A DNA stretch of 64,000 bases, from positions 178,036,240 through 178,100,239 of the forward strand of contig CM043944.1 of NCBI GenBank assembly GCA_014529385.2. Reading direction: 5' to 3'. The translations under genes were made by a program, and so were the position numbers. The notes beneath the pieces were generated by a model. It worked only from the letters and a program-made list of their open reading frames with translations. It ran no database searches and was not told the DNA's origin. Shown piece by piece: positions 32,570 to 45,046 of the stretch (positions are counted from its first letter, which is position 1; each line of letters opens with the position of its first letter). This stretch comes from Adiantum capillus-veneris. Taxonomy: Eukaryota; Streptophyta; Polypodiopsida; Polypodiales; Pteridaceae.

Positions 32570-34213
32570 TCTACCCAAGGAAGGGGGGAGTGTTTGCTGA
32601 CAGTCCTCATTCACTTGCTTCCCTCTCAACCTTTTTCCCTGACCTCTTAATCTCCGATCTTAGGGAATGTACATATAAAGCTTTATACTCACAAAAAAAA
32701 AACAAAAAAACAAAAAATAAAGAGCAAGAGCAATTAGCAAACGAGTATGCACATTAAAGTCAAAACATTGACTCAGACCTACACATGTCACATCTGGTAC
32801 AGTGAAACAGAAACCTATGCCATAAAACACCTTTGATCCTCATCACTTGAGTGATGGAGGGTAGGTAAGATTAGTACGATAGGAGTGTTTCTGTTTTAGA
32901 GTTGAGTGATTAACGAAGTTCTCTTTTCCCACTGATGTGCCTCCTAGAGGTATTGTTTTTGTTTCCTAGTGTGTACAGGAACGTGTTGCTATTGATAGGA
33001 TTTGGACCTTCATGGAACCTTTCTCTCGTTCACACTTCAAATCAAGCGCGACCATTGACACAAACAGGTGTTTCTTGTCCATTAGCATTGCCCTTATCTT
33101 TTTGCATCCATGTTTGTCTGCTATGATTGTGATGGGTAGCATACTATTCAGCGCATTGGCTTAGTATCAAACATTTAATTCAATGTAATGTTTTGTCATA
33201 ATCACTTGTTTAGGTTTAAAAAATCAAGCAGTCCGACTAAACTAGTTTGACCAAGCTAGATATTAGAAATATTCTCTTAATACCATGGGGAATGCCTTCC
33301 TAATAATCAATGGTTACTTAGGTTCTTAATCTGATTTAGGCAGCATTGTATGAAATGTACTAGGGCTTTCTAGTGGGCCTAACCCTATTGACCTTTAGCT
33401 TAAGTATTATAAAGGGAGTTTACTAATGTGATGAGCCTGGGGAGGGTAACAATGTTATATGACCCCCCAAAGTTACAAAATTAAAATGTTGAAAATGAAC
33501 AAACAACAAATCAAAGTGCCACAATGTAAAATCTTACGCTGGAAGAGAAATCTCAGCTTGAATTGGTACTTCACTCACATGTATTGCCTATGGTACTAGA
33601 GCCCTAGAGGTTCCCAGTGTGGGCGCTTTTCCTTGAGAAGCAAAAAACCCAAGGCATACAAAATAAGCACACACATCATAATTGAATCAATGTGAAAAGA
33701 CTTGGGGGGGGTCAAAGAAAAAGTAATCAGTCAGGCGATGATTTCATGAGAAATTCCTTTTACGGTAGCTTAACTACAAAGTCTTCTAGGTATAGCCTCT
33801 AGTCAGCCCTCGAACATGAATACTTGGCTCTCGCGATTAAACAACTTAATTGACCACAGATAATTAAGAAGCTTACCCATGGTATTAATATTCGATCTCT
33901 AGTGCTTTTCGACCGTCAAATTAGCGACCCCAGACTTGTTTAATTTTCTACCTTTACATCTGTTTATGCATTTGATTACATTGCAATTTAATGTTCATTG
34001 CTAACAAATTGTTTGAAATTCTTTGACCAATCAATTTTTCTACCTAAAACTCCATATGCTTTTTAAGAGAATGCAATTACTGTGCCAATGTTGTTTGATT
34101 TTGCAGTGACTGAAGAAGGCTAAGGACATTCATCTCAAATGCTCTTCCACCTCGACGAACCAGCTTCAACTCAATAGCTTCTGAGGACGGAATCTACATC
34201 AGGAAGGGGGGCA
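32570..34213 (+). other. 3' untranslated region between pol and the right LTR
   Basis: No coding frame of note. Two purine tracts occur: AAGGAAGGGGGGAG at 32577-32590, followed by TGTTTGCTGACAG, and AGGAAGGGGGGCA at 34201-34213, followed by the TGTTAACCC of the LTR repeat. The first looks like a polypurine tract before an LTR start, but no matching second LTR is found. An A-rich run and TATAAAG lie at about 32675-32710. Confidence 0.5.
34201..34213 (+). promoter_or_regulatory. Polypurine tract before right LTR
   Basis: AGGAAGGGGGGCA directly abuts the TG of the right repeat. Confidence 0.6.
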
Positions 34214-35261
34214 TGTTAACCCTCACGGCTCACGGGCACCCCATCACCTACGATGGACGTGTATTATGTATTTGGTAGAGTCAGGCACCGGGCTTGTCGA
34301 ACCAATAGGGAAAGGTAGAGTGATCGCCGATGAGAGGCGCACTTTAACTTGGACATTCAAGGGATTAGTTGGTTAAGCATGGGCGCCCAAGTGTGAATGG
34401 GGTGAGCTCCTATAAAAGCCAACTAAACCTAATTTTTACTCATTCTCTCATTTGTGCAATAGAAGAGTGCTCTTGCTCCATCTCTATCTCCATCTTCTTC
34501 TTCTTCACCTCCTTGTGTGTGTGTGTGTGAGAGAGAGAGAGAGGGAGAGTGTGTGTGCGATCGAGCATTACGAAGGCACGACGGCGGCGAAGCGGTTGAG
34601 CGCGGCACGACTGCAGCTTCTTCTTCATCGCGGCGAGGAATCCACCACGAAGGCGAGCGTAAAGCGGTGAGTGACACACCCTTTGTTCTCTTGAGCTTGC
34701 TAGTTTAGGCTTGTTGTGTGCTTGGAGACGTTTGTGGCTCGCACACGGTGTATTGGCAAGTCCCTTGCTTCGACAGTGCGGCAAGGAGCGCACAATGGGC
34801 AGTGTGCATGACACGAAGGGCAAGGGAAAGGCTGTAATGGAGAACCTTTCGATCAAGGAGAGTGATGAGCTGGATACAGGTGAGAACCCTTCGACGGAGA
34901 AGGGTGTTGAGCTGGATACAAGGAGTGAAGGGGTCGATGAGGGCTCCCAGCAGATGCCAAATGAAAGCATAAAAACAACGGAGGAAGACTGAGATGTGAG
35001 CAGGAACTTAGAAGATGATTTTTTTGTCATGGCTCCTCGTGTGCCTCGTGTGCCAGCGATTCCTGCTGCAATTGACAAAGCAGAAGCTTCTTAGCAGACA
35101 GTGGCTAGTGGATCAGGGGAAACTTTGAAGAATGACAACATAGAAGATGAGCAAGAAGTTGGTGACAACAGCCCTCTCGAGGGTTTTTTGCGTAAAGCTC
35201 AGCTGAAAGGAAAATTAGGCCTTGAAGAGGTACCCGAAGACATTGCAAGCACAGCCTATGG
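34214..35261 (+). repeat. 3' LTR-like direct repeat
   Basis: Counterpart of 21697-22750, with TATAAAA at about 34411. The coding-like frame inside runs past the end of homology (TAYGS then DKAESSKGEKKATRSR, stop at 35334). So the right copy looks like the original junction and the left one like the truncated copy. Confidence 0.7.
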
Positions 35262-35645
35262 TTCGGACAAGGCTGAAAGCTCCAAAGGTGAAAAGAAAGC
35301 CACCCGCTCAAGAGCTTGCAAAAAATTGTGTTAAGACTTATTGCTCCCTACCCGGTTGTGCCCTTCACTGTATATGCTAGACCATTTTGAAACCCAAATG
35401 CGTATTGTAACTGACATGCATTTTGTTTTCCAATGAGAATGTATTTTTGTGCAATATAATCTGAGCAGCAGTTCATTATAATTTTTGCGGTTTTTTTTTT
35501 TAACTTGTTCATTTTGTATCGCGGTTTCCCTGCAGAGGAAGAGAAACAGGCATTAATCGTTATGCCTAATGCAACTGCAGCCATGCAATGGCAGAAATTA
35601 TAGTTATGGCGAGTCCGCAAAGCCAGGCGGTTAAGGAGATAGAAA
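35262..35645. other. Spacer after the right LTR
   Basis: Holds the end of the coding-like frame (to 35334), then AT-rich sequence with a 10-T run near 35500. Nothing else is recognised. Confidence 0.4.
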
Positions 35646-36631
35646 ATGGAGATTGAAAAACGCCTTGAACGATATTCACAGCTTGCCCGTAGTATTATTG
35701 AGCGCCTAGATTATGTGCACCCAAGTGGGTCGGTTATTTTTGCTGAATGGTATCCTCTACGATACCTAATATGGGTGCCTAAGTGTTTATGTGATGAAAA
35801 AAGGGCTCTCGTGCTCGACCTGAACGGTCTTTTGGTGGTAGTGGTATAGCCTCGCTTTGGTGAAAAGCCCCCGGCATATGCAGATGAAATGCTGAAATAC
35901 GATGTACTTGATAAGCAGGTGTTCTGTCGCAAGGACATCCTTTTTTTTTGGACTGGTGCCTGCAGTTCTTTAATGTGTTTATATGGAGCACAAGCCTCCA
36001 TAGTAAAGTCATGAGTATTTTTCGTACTGTTTTTAAAGAGCAGGTGCCAAAGATTACAGGGTTTTTTGCTCAAGCGCACTATAGAAAGCAATCCTGGTAG
36101 ACCCAGAGAGAACCTGTGTTTATGAAAGACTTATCCTTGTTCTGGAAACACACTCCGGGGTACAACGCCCAAAACACACTTATAATCGATAATAGCTTCT
36201 ACAAAGTGTTTCAGAACCCACCACAAACTTGGCTTGTTACTCCCAGTCTAGAGCACCAGAGTGCTGACCAGAGGGAAATGTTCCTTATAGAAACTTTGAA
36301 GTCTTGGATTTTTCTTTGGCTGCGAACGGATGATCGAAAAGCATATGTTGTTGATAATGTGTTTGAGACAGGCTCAGATGAGTTTTCTGATGCAGTGGTC
36401 AAACTTTTGCTTGACATTCAAAAGAGGGATATAGAGGCTAAAAGACTGGAAGAAATTCATCGCAAACAGTGGGAAGCTGACCTAGAAGCAGAAAGAGAGA
36501 AAGAAAAGATGGAGTGGGAAAGAAGAGAAAGTGAGAAGCATAGTGCCAACCCAGAAGAAGAGGAGGAAGCAGAGAGAAAGGAGGAAGCAAAGAGAAAGGA
36601 GGAAGTAGAGAGAAAAGAAAAGAGGCAATAG
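35646..36631 (+). pseudogene. FCP1/SCP-like HAD phosphatase copy, disrupted
   Basis: KRALVLDLNGLLVVV at 35802-35846 is the N-terminal HAD motif in its plant variant (DLNGLL for DLDGTL). FNVFIWSTSLHSKV (about 35970) follows in the next frame. PVFMKDLSLFWKH and NTLIIDNSFYKVFQNPP (36116-36216) form the C-terminal motif, with Asn where many members have the second Asp. A highly charged Glu/Lys coiled coil closes the frame. Active members remove phosphate from Ser, often on RNA polymerase II CTD. Breaks: TAG at 35847-35849, a frame change near a 9-T run (35941-35949) and TAG at 36098-36100. It is probably a captured or decayed host gene, next to an LTR repeat. Introns could explain part of the breaks. 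Confidence 0.6.
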
Positions 36632-36826
36632 GGAGAAGACAAACAGCGAGAAGGACAGCCCGGTCACTACAAGCGCCCTCCGAGGAGGCCTTAAGGGTTT
36701 TTGGGGCAGTGACTGTCATTGTAAAATTGAACCCTATGTAAATAATTTGATGCTGGCAATTAATATAAACAATTTGATAGTTAGCATGCTGACACAAAAC
36801 CAACTCTATAATAAAACTGCATACCC
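36632..36826. other. Spacer between HAD copy and transposase end
   Basis: AT-rich. Contains CACTACAAGCGCC near 36665 but no other CACTA feature. No gene is seen. Confidence 0.35.
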
Positions 36827-38538
36827 TTACAGCAAAGTGGTATATAGAAAATGCAATGGATACAACTTAAAAGCTGAAGGGCATGCTATTACAGATTGCT
36901 TCATAGTTTCTGGAGTGATTGTGTACACCTCCGTTCTCTTTGGGACGTGCTCCATGGGTATTTTGATACATCGCACCAGATGTGAAAGTAGGTGGACGAT
37001 AGGCTGCTTGTGGTTTAGCTTGAAGGTGTATGCATCCAATTTCTTGTAATACAGTCCTTGCACAACATATGAGCCTCTGTCAATTTTATTGCTCCATTCA
37101 TCAATGTACCCCTTCTCCACCTTCTCCTTTTTTGCAACACACTTGACCAAATAGAAATCCACATCTTTGGCGTTGGTTAAAGCATCTGGATTTACAGCAA
37201 ATGTGTCTCCAGAACATAGAGCTCTACTCAACACATCATGATGACCTTCATATGTGAAGTCATCATAGCCAACGACTTCCTCTGTCAAAACTTTATCTGT
37301 TTGCTCAAGTAATGGCTACAGAATCTGATATTCCCAAGCCTCCACGTGAGCTTTATTGATGCAGTGACTCCTCCTTCCATTCATGCATGCATCACAGAAG
37401 CATGCCAACTTTCTTGTTGCAAGGGCAGTCTGATCCTGCAGGTTGTGACCACGAATAGCATGCAAAGAGTGAGTTTTTGCCACAATGGCACAATTCCACT
37501 TAACTTCCCTGTTAACATCTCCCTCTTTAACCTCCCAGAACACAGGAGCACATTCCCTTTCTTTTCAAGGATATGATGCAGGTGCTCCCTGCGATAGGTT
37601 GGCCTGGCAATAAGCAACCACATCTGCTGCACACTGAAATATAGCTCCATTAGGTTTTAGTTTTTCATGGGTCAAGGTTCTCTTCACGACTACTCCTGCA
37701 CCATCATGCTTGCCCTTGCCATGTCCTGATCCAAAGAAGAACCAACTCATCCCAATCCTTGTGAGTCCACCATATCTTGAAACAAAATAGAAAGGCCTGG
37801 CTCCATTGAATTGCGAGGCCGCAGCATCTGACCACACCCAATGTTGTTTACAAGTGACACCCTCTTGTTGTAACCAGTCACGAGGTAGCATGAAGCAATG
37901 TTGCACAAACAGTGTGTCATGCACCCTATCATTTGATATGAAGAAGTGGATTGTTTTGACTACATCCCCTGCCTTGCGGTAGTACGTTATGTGTACAAAT
38001 ATAGTTACTTGATTAGAATGCCAATGCATTGACTGAATCTCATTTTGCTCCTTGAAGGCATAATTTTCAGCAAAGTCAACAACTGAGACAATGACATCAT
38101 CCGGAAAGCGAAGTATACAATCCTTAAATTGTTGTCCTTGCCATTGTGCCACATAGTCATGAGTGATGAAGAGCTTCAACTTGGTCTGCAACAGTCGAAG
38201 AAACTCCCAGCACTGCATTTATTTATGCAAAAGATCTTTTCTTTTCTTACTGTTTCCATGCTTGTTGTTTGCTTCTACATAAGAAAATACTTTCACATTA
38301 ATACTCTTACCTAGCTTTTTTGTTTCTAAGCAACATAATTCTAACTTCTTTACTCCACATATCTTACAGTCTCCCATCAGGCATTCCCTTCTATGAAAAA
38401 CTGCATCTGCTGGCTTTGGACAGAGAACGAACTCCCACATCTATGTGACACCTTTGAACGTGTGATGTGAAGCCAGGTAGCCGCTGCTAATGTTCTTGCC
38501 TGTAGCACAGATATTGCATACACAGTTGCAACATGTAT
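36827..38538 (-). pseudogene. DDE-type transposase, C-terminal part
   Basis: Minus-strand frames continue the gene cut at 38538. Order: CCNCVCNICATG, TAG (38441-38443), MWEFVLCP..ECLMGDCKICGVKKLELC (Cys cluster), TAA (38219-38221), then LKLFITHDYVAQWQGQQF, VVDFAENYAFKEQNE, SDAAASQFNG and GSGHGKGKHDGAGVVVKR (38218-37565). This pattern of acidic residues and the HGKG..DG.G motif is typical of a transposase family widespread in animals and non-flowering plants. After a frame change come FWEVKEGDVNREVKW and LACFCDACMNG (37543-37316), then a last domain to 36827 (GDTFAVNPDALTNA). Two in-frame stops and at least one frame change make it inactive. The superfamily name is uncertain. Confidence 0.6.
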
Positions 38539-39551
38539 TGAGGCGGTCCGAGGCGGGCAACAAGAAAGACGATCTCAAAACACCCCTCAAGGCTCCCGTG
38601 CTGCTCAATTGGGGCTGGGGCAACCACAAGCACAACAAAACACCAAACCCACATCCAAACCCAAACAAGATAGGGGCACCACCTAGTTATGGTATGGGAA
38701 CTAGGACGCAAGAGAGATTTTGGCACAGCCAAGAAGATGCACCACACAACACACACAAGCAACCTCACACCAAGACACACACAAAATGGACCAGAGAGAG
38801 CTAGAGCAAAGGGAAGAGAGAGAGAATAGGATCTTGCGTAATACCTTATTTGTGACTTGCAAATGGAGACAGTTTGTTATGATGCTATCGTAGAACTTGT
38901 ACAAAACTCACTCAATGCTTAGTGATTGCTAAACATTGCCAAAACACACACACACTGTCTTAGGGTGTGGGAGACCTCTCACCACAATACCCTCTTACAA
39001 TGGACACAAAATTGGCAATGAAAAACACACTAAAACACATTCTAAAATAAAGTTCAACCGATAGAAACTCAAAATACACAAGTCACCTTGAATTCACCAA
39101 ACGGTATTGCACAAATATAAGGACGAAGATTCGAACGTCGAATCACGCCTTTGATGCACCAAACCTCAATTTATTGATGATGAAGGAGCATGTACAATAG
39201 TGGTTTTGAGATTTGTGGAACTCACGCTCTCTCACTTGCAATGTGTAGCTTGAAAGCTTCTCTCACACCAAGAGTGAAGCTCACAAAGTGGTTGCTACAC
39301 CTAAGTCTCTCCTCACGCATAGAGTGTTGGGGTGCTATGTGAGATATTGGAGGTTGTTTTACAAGATGAAGAGGGGCCTATTTATAGGTTGGAGATGGAA
39401 ATCCTAATTTAAAAGCTAACAAATCAGGATTATGATTTTTTTCAGAATATCAAAACATTGCGGGCCTTCTTTGTCTGCTTGAGTCATGGATGTGGGCTCA
39501 AAAGAGAGCATTATTGATGGTAGATAAGGTGAAAGTAGAGTTTTAAGGAAG

Positions 39552-39635
<84 letters not shown>

Positions 39636-41275
39636 GAGAGAGAGAGAGAGAGAGTTACTATGCACATGTTTTGAGGGGAGGTGTCTTTTTTGGTTAGGTC
39701 AATGGCTATTTTTGTGTTAGTATGTTTGTGGTTAGTGTTAGTAATCACTAGAAAGTTAATGATGTATTTACAATGGGTAGAATGAGGTGGATTGTTGAAG
39801 TGAAGATGGTTGAATGAAGTGAGGAAATCCTTGTGATGGTGAAGCTTGAAGAAGTTTTTGAGTTACTTGTGTAGGTTCCCAAAATGACTATCGATCTTCT
39901 TCTTTGTCTTCTCTTCTTTACGCCACCGCCGCCAAGCTTGATTACCGCGATGAAAATGGAAATTACATTGATGAGATCTCTTAATTTGCAGAGGTTAAGC
40001 ATGGTACACATGCTGAATTTTATGTATATAGAGAAGGGGTAAAACGGAATTGTACTTTGGAAGTAATAGAGAGAGGCATAGAGATGGTGTATGTACATGG
40101 AGAGCTCATATGAGAGCTATGGAAGTAAGAGGGGAGGTTAATGGTGAAGAAGGTGAGAGAAACCATTGAAGGTTCAGGTTTGAGTGAGAGATTGAGAGGA
40201 ATGAGTGTGTGTGTGTGTGTAGAAGTGTGGAAAGAGGTGAGAGAAGACTATGGGCTACTTCTGAGAAAAGTGGGCAGACTGGGGTCTACTAAAAAAATCA
40301 TAGCTCACCGGTGGTTGCTCCAAAAATCACCAAAATTTTGGAGGTGTTTATTTAGCTATTGCTCCACGTTTTCTCTTTGGACCACCCCTCCAAATTCAGA
40401 GTGGAGATGGGTGCCAAAATTCTCACCAGAAAGCCTATTTTTTATGCCTGCAAAAGTCTTTTAGTGGCCCCCTCCTTTGTTGAATTTGTACGATGCATCC
40501 AAGAGTGAGCCCCTCCTTTTTCATATCATAATACAAAGCATCCAAGTTGCCCTTTACACATACATGGAGGAGGATTATTGGTGAATAAAGCAATATATAC
40601 ATGGTGGGACTAGTGTATGGACTATGCATGGATTTTAGCTCAATGAGCACATGGTGTTAGAATAATGAGTAAAAATAATTTTAAAAAATGGAGAAATTAT
40701 GGATATGGAAAGATATTGAAATCATATGATATGGTCCCTCTTTGTATTATTTTGGGTGAAAGAGGAAAAAGTATGCAAGTAAATAATATAATAAACGTAA
40801 CTAAGAGAGTAGAAATCAATTTTTGTTTTCACAAGGGTGAAGGTGAAAATGTGGGGGTGATTTGAATAAAAGAAAAATATGAGGTTAGAGTATGTACACA
40901 TTGGCAAAGATATACTTATGGTGTAAGAGGATGAAAGAATACATACACAGGTTTAATAAAACACACACCTAAGTATAAATATTTAGATAAAATACCAAAA
41001 TAATTATTAAAAATCTCTATATTTAGGCCATATATACAATGAAATATTTACACACAAAGAGGCCATAATATACTTTTATTTTTTTATTTTTTATTTTTGG
41101 CTCAGCTAGCCCAGTGACTAGCTAGCTGAGGGTGTTAAGAAGATATGGAAAAAGCCCCTAACTTACACACGCCTATGTACAATGAAAAGGTAAGAATAGC
41201 CACAGTGTTTAGGTGATTTTGGTAGGGTGGGGTAACTCACTATGGAAATCACGGAGAGCCAAAAAACGGCTATCG
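38539..41275 (-). repeat. 3' LTR of Tat-type element
   Basis: 2737 bp, paired with 46605-49271. It contains a long GA tract (39553-39654), a GT tract (40204-40221) and a copy of the segment GGTTAGGTCAATGGC (about 39695) that is missing from the other LTR. The internal end reads CGATAGCC on the minus strand (TG mutated to CG). Confidence 0.88.
39553..39654. repeat. (GA)n microsatellite in LTR
   Basis: About 50 units, roughly 102 bp with two GATA interruptions; in the partner LTR the tract is about 64 bp (47636-47699). Confidence 0.95.
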
Positions 41276-41291
41276 TTTGCTCTCCCCGAGG
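41276..41291 (-). promoter_or_regulatory. Polypurine tract of Tat-type element
   Basis: CTCGGGGAGAGCAAA on the minus strand, directly before the 3' LTR. Confidence 0.55.
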
Positions 41292-41303
41292 ATGATGGTA
41301 TAT

Positions 41304-44300
41304 TCATGTACCATCATAGAGCATCTTTTCCAAAGAGAGTGCTTCAAAGTCCTTGACGAGATCTTCATTTTTTGGCCCCTCAGAATTTTGGCTGGAGTTA
41401 CACTCATGCTTTATGTAACAATACTGACATGAGACAGCAGCCATTTGATAGATCTTTGGTAGATCCTTTGGTAGAAGGAGACTCAAATAGGGCTTCAAGC
41501 GATACCCGTTTACCTTCCTGGAGTGCTCTTTCCCATTCAAGTCCATAAGTTGATAGTAACTTTAATTGAAAGCCTTCTTGACTATGTATGGCCCCTGCCA
41601 TCTAGTTTCAAACTTGGCATCAAAACGATTATCGAGTTGATTGTCATACCTTAGCACAAGATCTCCTTCTTTGATGCCTTTGTCCTTTAGTTTCTTGTCA
41701 AGCTTTTTCTTCGCCTGCGTAGCTTTCCTCTTGTAGCACTCGTATGCTGCTTCTCTTTTCCACTCAAGCTCAGCTAATTAAGGTAAGAAGTCGATCCATC
41801 CACGCTTCTTGATCATCTTGTGTTGCTTTGCCATGAAGTTGTATTGTTGGAATGTTGAGTTCAATTGGTTGTAAAGCCTCTTGACCATAGACCAAGTGAA
41901 ATGGTGTAAACTCCGTGGCTTCCCTATATGTGGTTCGATATGCCCAAGGCACCATCCAAGAAGTCATCCCACAACTTTGTCTTGTTTCTCACCATATTTC
42001 TAATGATGCCTGCAATGACACCATTAGCTTTTTCTACCAGACCATTTGACTGGGGATAGTATGGTGTGCTATGACAATGTAGAATGTGAAGCTCTTCACA
42101 AACTTCTGTGAGTAAACCCTTCTTGAACCCCGGACCATTATCCGAAACAATCTCTAGAGGTGTGCCAAATCTACAACAAATATTAGTGTAGACAAACCTG
42201 CTCACTGTTTTCCCATTTACCCTTGCCACACTTTGAGCCTCTACCCACCTAGTCATGTAGTCCACAGCCACTAGAATGTAGAGTTTACCATTCTTTGTTC
42301 TAGGAAGAGGACCCATAGCATCAATGCCCCATTTTTCAAAGGGTCCATTTGCAAGCACTATTTGCCTTGGGCCATGCACCAACCTTCTATTTCTATTTAT
42401 CTGACAATTGTGACAGCTTTTATACCAATGCTGAACATCCACATGCAAACCTGGCCAAACATACCCCGCAAGCAAAATCTTCTTCACAGTTAATTCTTGG
42501 GCAAAATGACCACCACATGCCTCTTCATGCAAACCTTTTAGAATGGCTGGAATTTCCTCGATAGTTGGTACTCTTCTGCACACTTGATCCTTACCTCTTT
42601 GATAGAGGGTGCCTTCTAGGAAGAGATAGAAACTTGCCTTCTTCATGAGTCTCCTTTTCTGAGCTTTAGTGAAGTATTGTGGAAACTCGCCTTCCAAAAT
42701 GTAGCCAATAATGGGAGCCAATGACTCCAATCCCTGGTATCTCGGTTGCTTGACAGTTGCTGCCACCATGATGACCTACACTTCTTTCTCAACACATGTA
42801 ACTGCTTGTTGTGCAAGTAAATTGGCATCTTCATTTTGTTTCCTAGGGATATGATATAGTTGCACTTCTTCAAATTGATTAAACAACATACGAATGGCAT
42901 GAAATTTTGTCCTTAAGCTTTCATTCTTGCATGCCCAAATGCCCAAGATTTGCTTCACAATGAGAAGTGCATCCCCCTTTACCATGAGACGTTGTATGCC
43001 TTGACTAATGCACATCTTCAAACCATGAAGTAGTGTGTCGTATTCTGCCTCATTGTTGCTAGTTGAACCTGGTAGATTGACCTTCTCTTTCATGACCACC
43101 TCTCCACTTGGGCTGAACAATACTAGCCCTCCCCCTGCTTTTCCTGTGACTCGTCGAAAAACTCCATCAAAGAACAAGGTAAAAGCATTAGGAATACTTT
43201 TAGGTGGTGGCAATGGTAGGGTTTTTACTTCAGGCACCTTAATCTCCTTCTCATGTACCCTATAAGTGAGAATCCCTGCCAATTGTGCACGCACACTATC
43301 TTCTACCTTGAAAGAGTATTGGAACTCTTGCAACTCCATAATCCACTTAGAGATCCTAGTACTAAGATTCATTTGAGATGACACCCAAGGGAACAAATTT
43401 TCTGCAGTGAGAATTACAAAAGGTTTTGGTATCAAGGAGGATCTAAACTTTCTCACCGCAAACATGAGAGAAAGCATCATGAGTTATGCCTCCGTGTAGC
43501 CTCTCTCCAAAGCATTCATGACCCTACTAGCAAAGTAGATGGGTCACATCCTGGTACTGTGGGGATCTTGTTGTAGCAAAACAGCACCAATTGTTTCCTT
43601 CCCAACACTAGAGCTAAGAAAGAACGTGTACTCCCAACAAGGAGGCATGAGTGTTGGTAGCTCTGAAAAAATGTCTGTAATGTTACAAAAATACTCTTCA
43701 AGCTCATCAGACCATGTAAATTCTACTTGTTGTGTCAACTTTTGCAAAGGATGAAGCAACTCCAAGGCTAAGTGAATAAAGCGTGACATATACTTCACCT
43801 TTTGAATGAATGAGATGACCTCTTTGAGATTCTTGGGTGATGGGAGCTCAATAAGAGCCTTTTCCTTTGAAGGATCTACCTCAATGCCTTTATAGGAAAC
43901 CTTGTGACCAAGCAAGATCACTTCATCCTCACCTATGTGACACTTGTCGGGGTTGAGTTGACCTCCCATGTCATAGAGCTTCTTTAAACGTTCTTCTACC
44001 CTTTGTAGATGCAATGATTTTGAGCTATAAATGCAAAAATCATCAATAAAAACCCTAATGGACTTTCCAAAGAATGCTTGAAACACCATGTTCATGAAGC
44101 ATTGGAAAGTTGCAGGAGCATTTGTCAGGCCAAATGGCATGACTCTAAATGCATAAAAACCCCAAGGAGTGATGAAGGTTGTTTTCAATTGGTCCTCCAG
44201 TGCAATCCCTATTTGAAAGTAACCTGAGTAGCCATCACACACAGTGTACTTCTCATGACTAGCTACCTCATTCAGTATCTCGTCCTAAAATGGAAGGGGA

Positions 44301-44896
44301 AAGCGATCTCTTTTTGTTGACTCATTAAGTGGACGGTAATCCACACACATCCTCCACTTGCCGTTTTTCTTAGGAGTGACAACAACAGGAGAGACCCACT
44401 TTGAATTCTCCACTGGATAAATGAAACCTACTGCTAGAAGCTTTTTTACCTCTTTGAGTAGAGCCTGCTCCATGATGACTCCTAGCCTTCGTAGCTTTTG
44501 AGCTTTAGGTTTGGCCTCTGGCTTTAGCTCAATCTTGTGTTGAACATCATCTACTCCACGCACGTCAGTGTAGTCTTTAGGAAAAAGCTTAGGAAATTTT
44601 CTTAACACACCTTTGAACTCCTCTCTTTCATCCTTTGTAAGCGTTGTAGACAACATACCTTCTAACATTCCTTCATCTTTTACATTTTGGTTCTCTTGGG
44701 AACCTACCTCCTCAAAACCTTGACAAGAGGTCTCTTGGTTGGTTGGCTTAAACCTTACCCCCATGACTTCGATGGAAGACTCCTCTTCAGTAATGCTGCC
44801 GCTACTTTCTTCGTTTGAAGTGTTATCGGTCCAATCTTCTTCCGTCTCACTTTGAGATGATTCTTCATGGAGCTCCTCTTGGCGTTGCTCCTTCAT
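41304..44896 (-). pseudogene. Pol of Tat-type gypsy element, disrupted
   Basis: One minus-strand frame from 44896 encodes, in order: an acidic leader; the RT start (KWRMCVDYRPLNE); RT core (FGLTNAPATF, FIDDFCIYS near 44044); the gypsy RNase H remnant; a second RNase H of another type (TLFFDGV, NNEAEYDTLL, VKGDALLIV); and integrase (CHNC zinc part, IDAMGPL, VSDNGPGF, NGLVEKANG). Four in-frame stops lie at 44285-44287 (TAG), 43544-43546 (TGA), 43484-43486 (TAA) and 42776-42778 (TAG). A frameshift near 41940 moves the integrase end to another frame ([19 protein letters not shown]), and a GPY-like segment (WQGPYIVKKAF) lies near 41590. I see no protease between gag and RT. All this rules out an active product. 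Confidence 0.85.
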
Positions 44897-45046
44897 GTCA
44901 AAGACAACCTTCTTATTATTGTCGTTCCATGTCCAAGAGGAAAGTCTTGGAGGTTAATACGACGTCGCGTCCTCTTGTTTTCCTTGGTCTCCTTTGCCTT
45001 CTTTTCTCGTCCATGGTCACTTTGTGACATAACTCCTTCTTTCTCC

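Larger units (their letters stand above)
21697..35261 (+). mobile_element. Large Ty3/gypsy retroelement with open gag-pol
   Basis: Direct repeats of about 1.05 kb (21697-22750 and 34214-35261) begin TGTTAACCCTCACGG. The right copy is preceded by the purine tract AGGAAGGGGGGCA. Between them, in the same orientation, are a 5' leader, a gag, a pol with protease, reverse transcriptase, RNase H and integrase in gypsy order, and a 1.6-kb 3' region. No clear primer-binding site or target duplication was found (left flank GTGGG, right flank TTCGG), so recombination between elements cannot be excluded. Confidence 0.75.

Noticed and set aside
36664-36676. CACTACAAGCGCC as a possible 5' CACTA terminus
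   Set aside because: It differs from CACTACAAGAGGT after nine bases, has no subterminal repeats nearby and no matching gene downstream.
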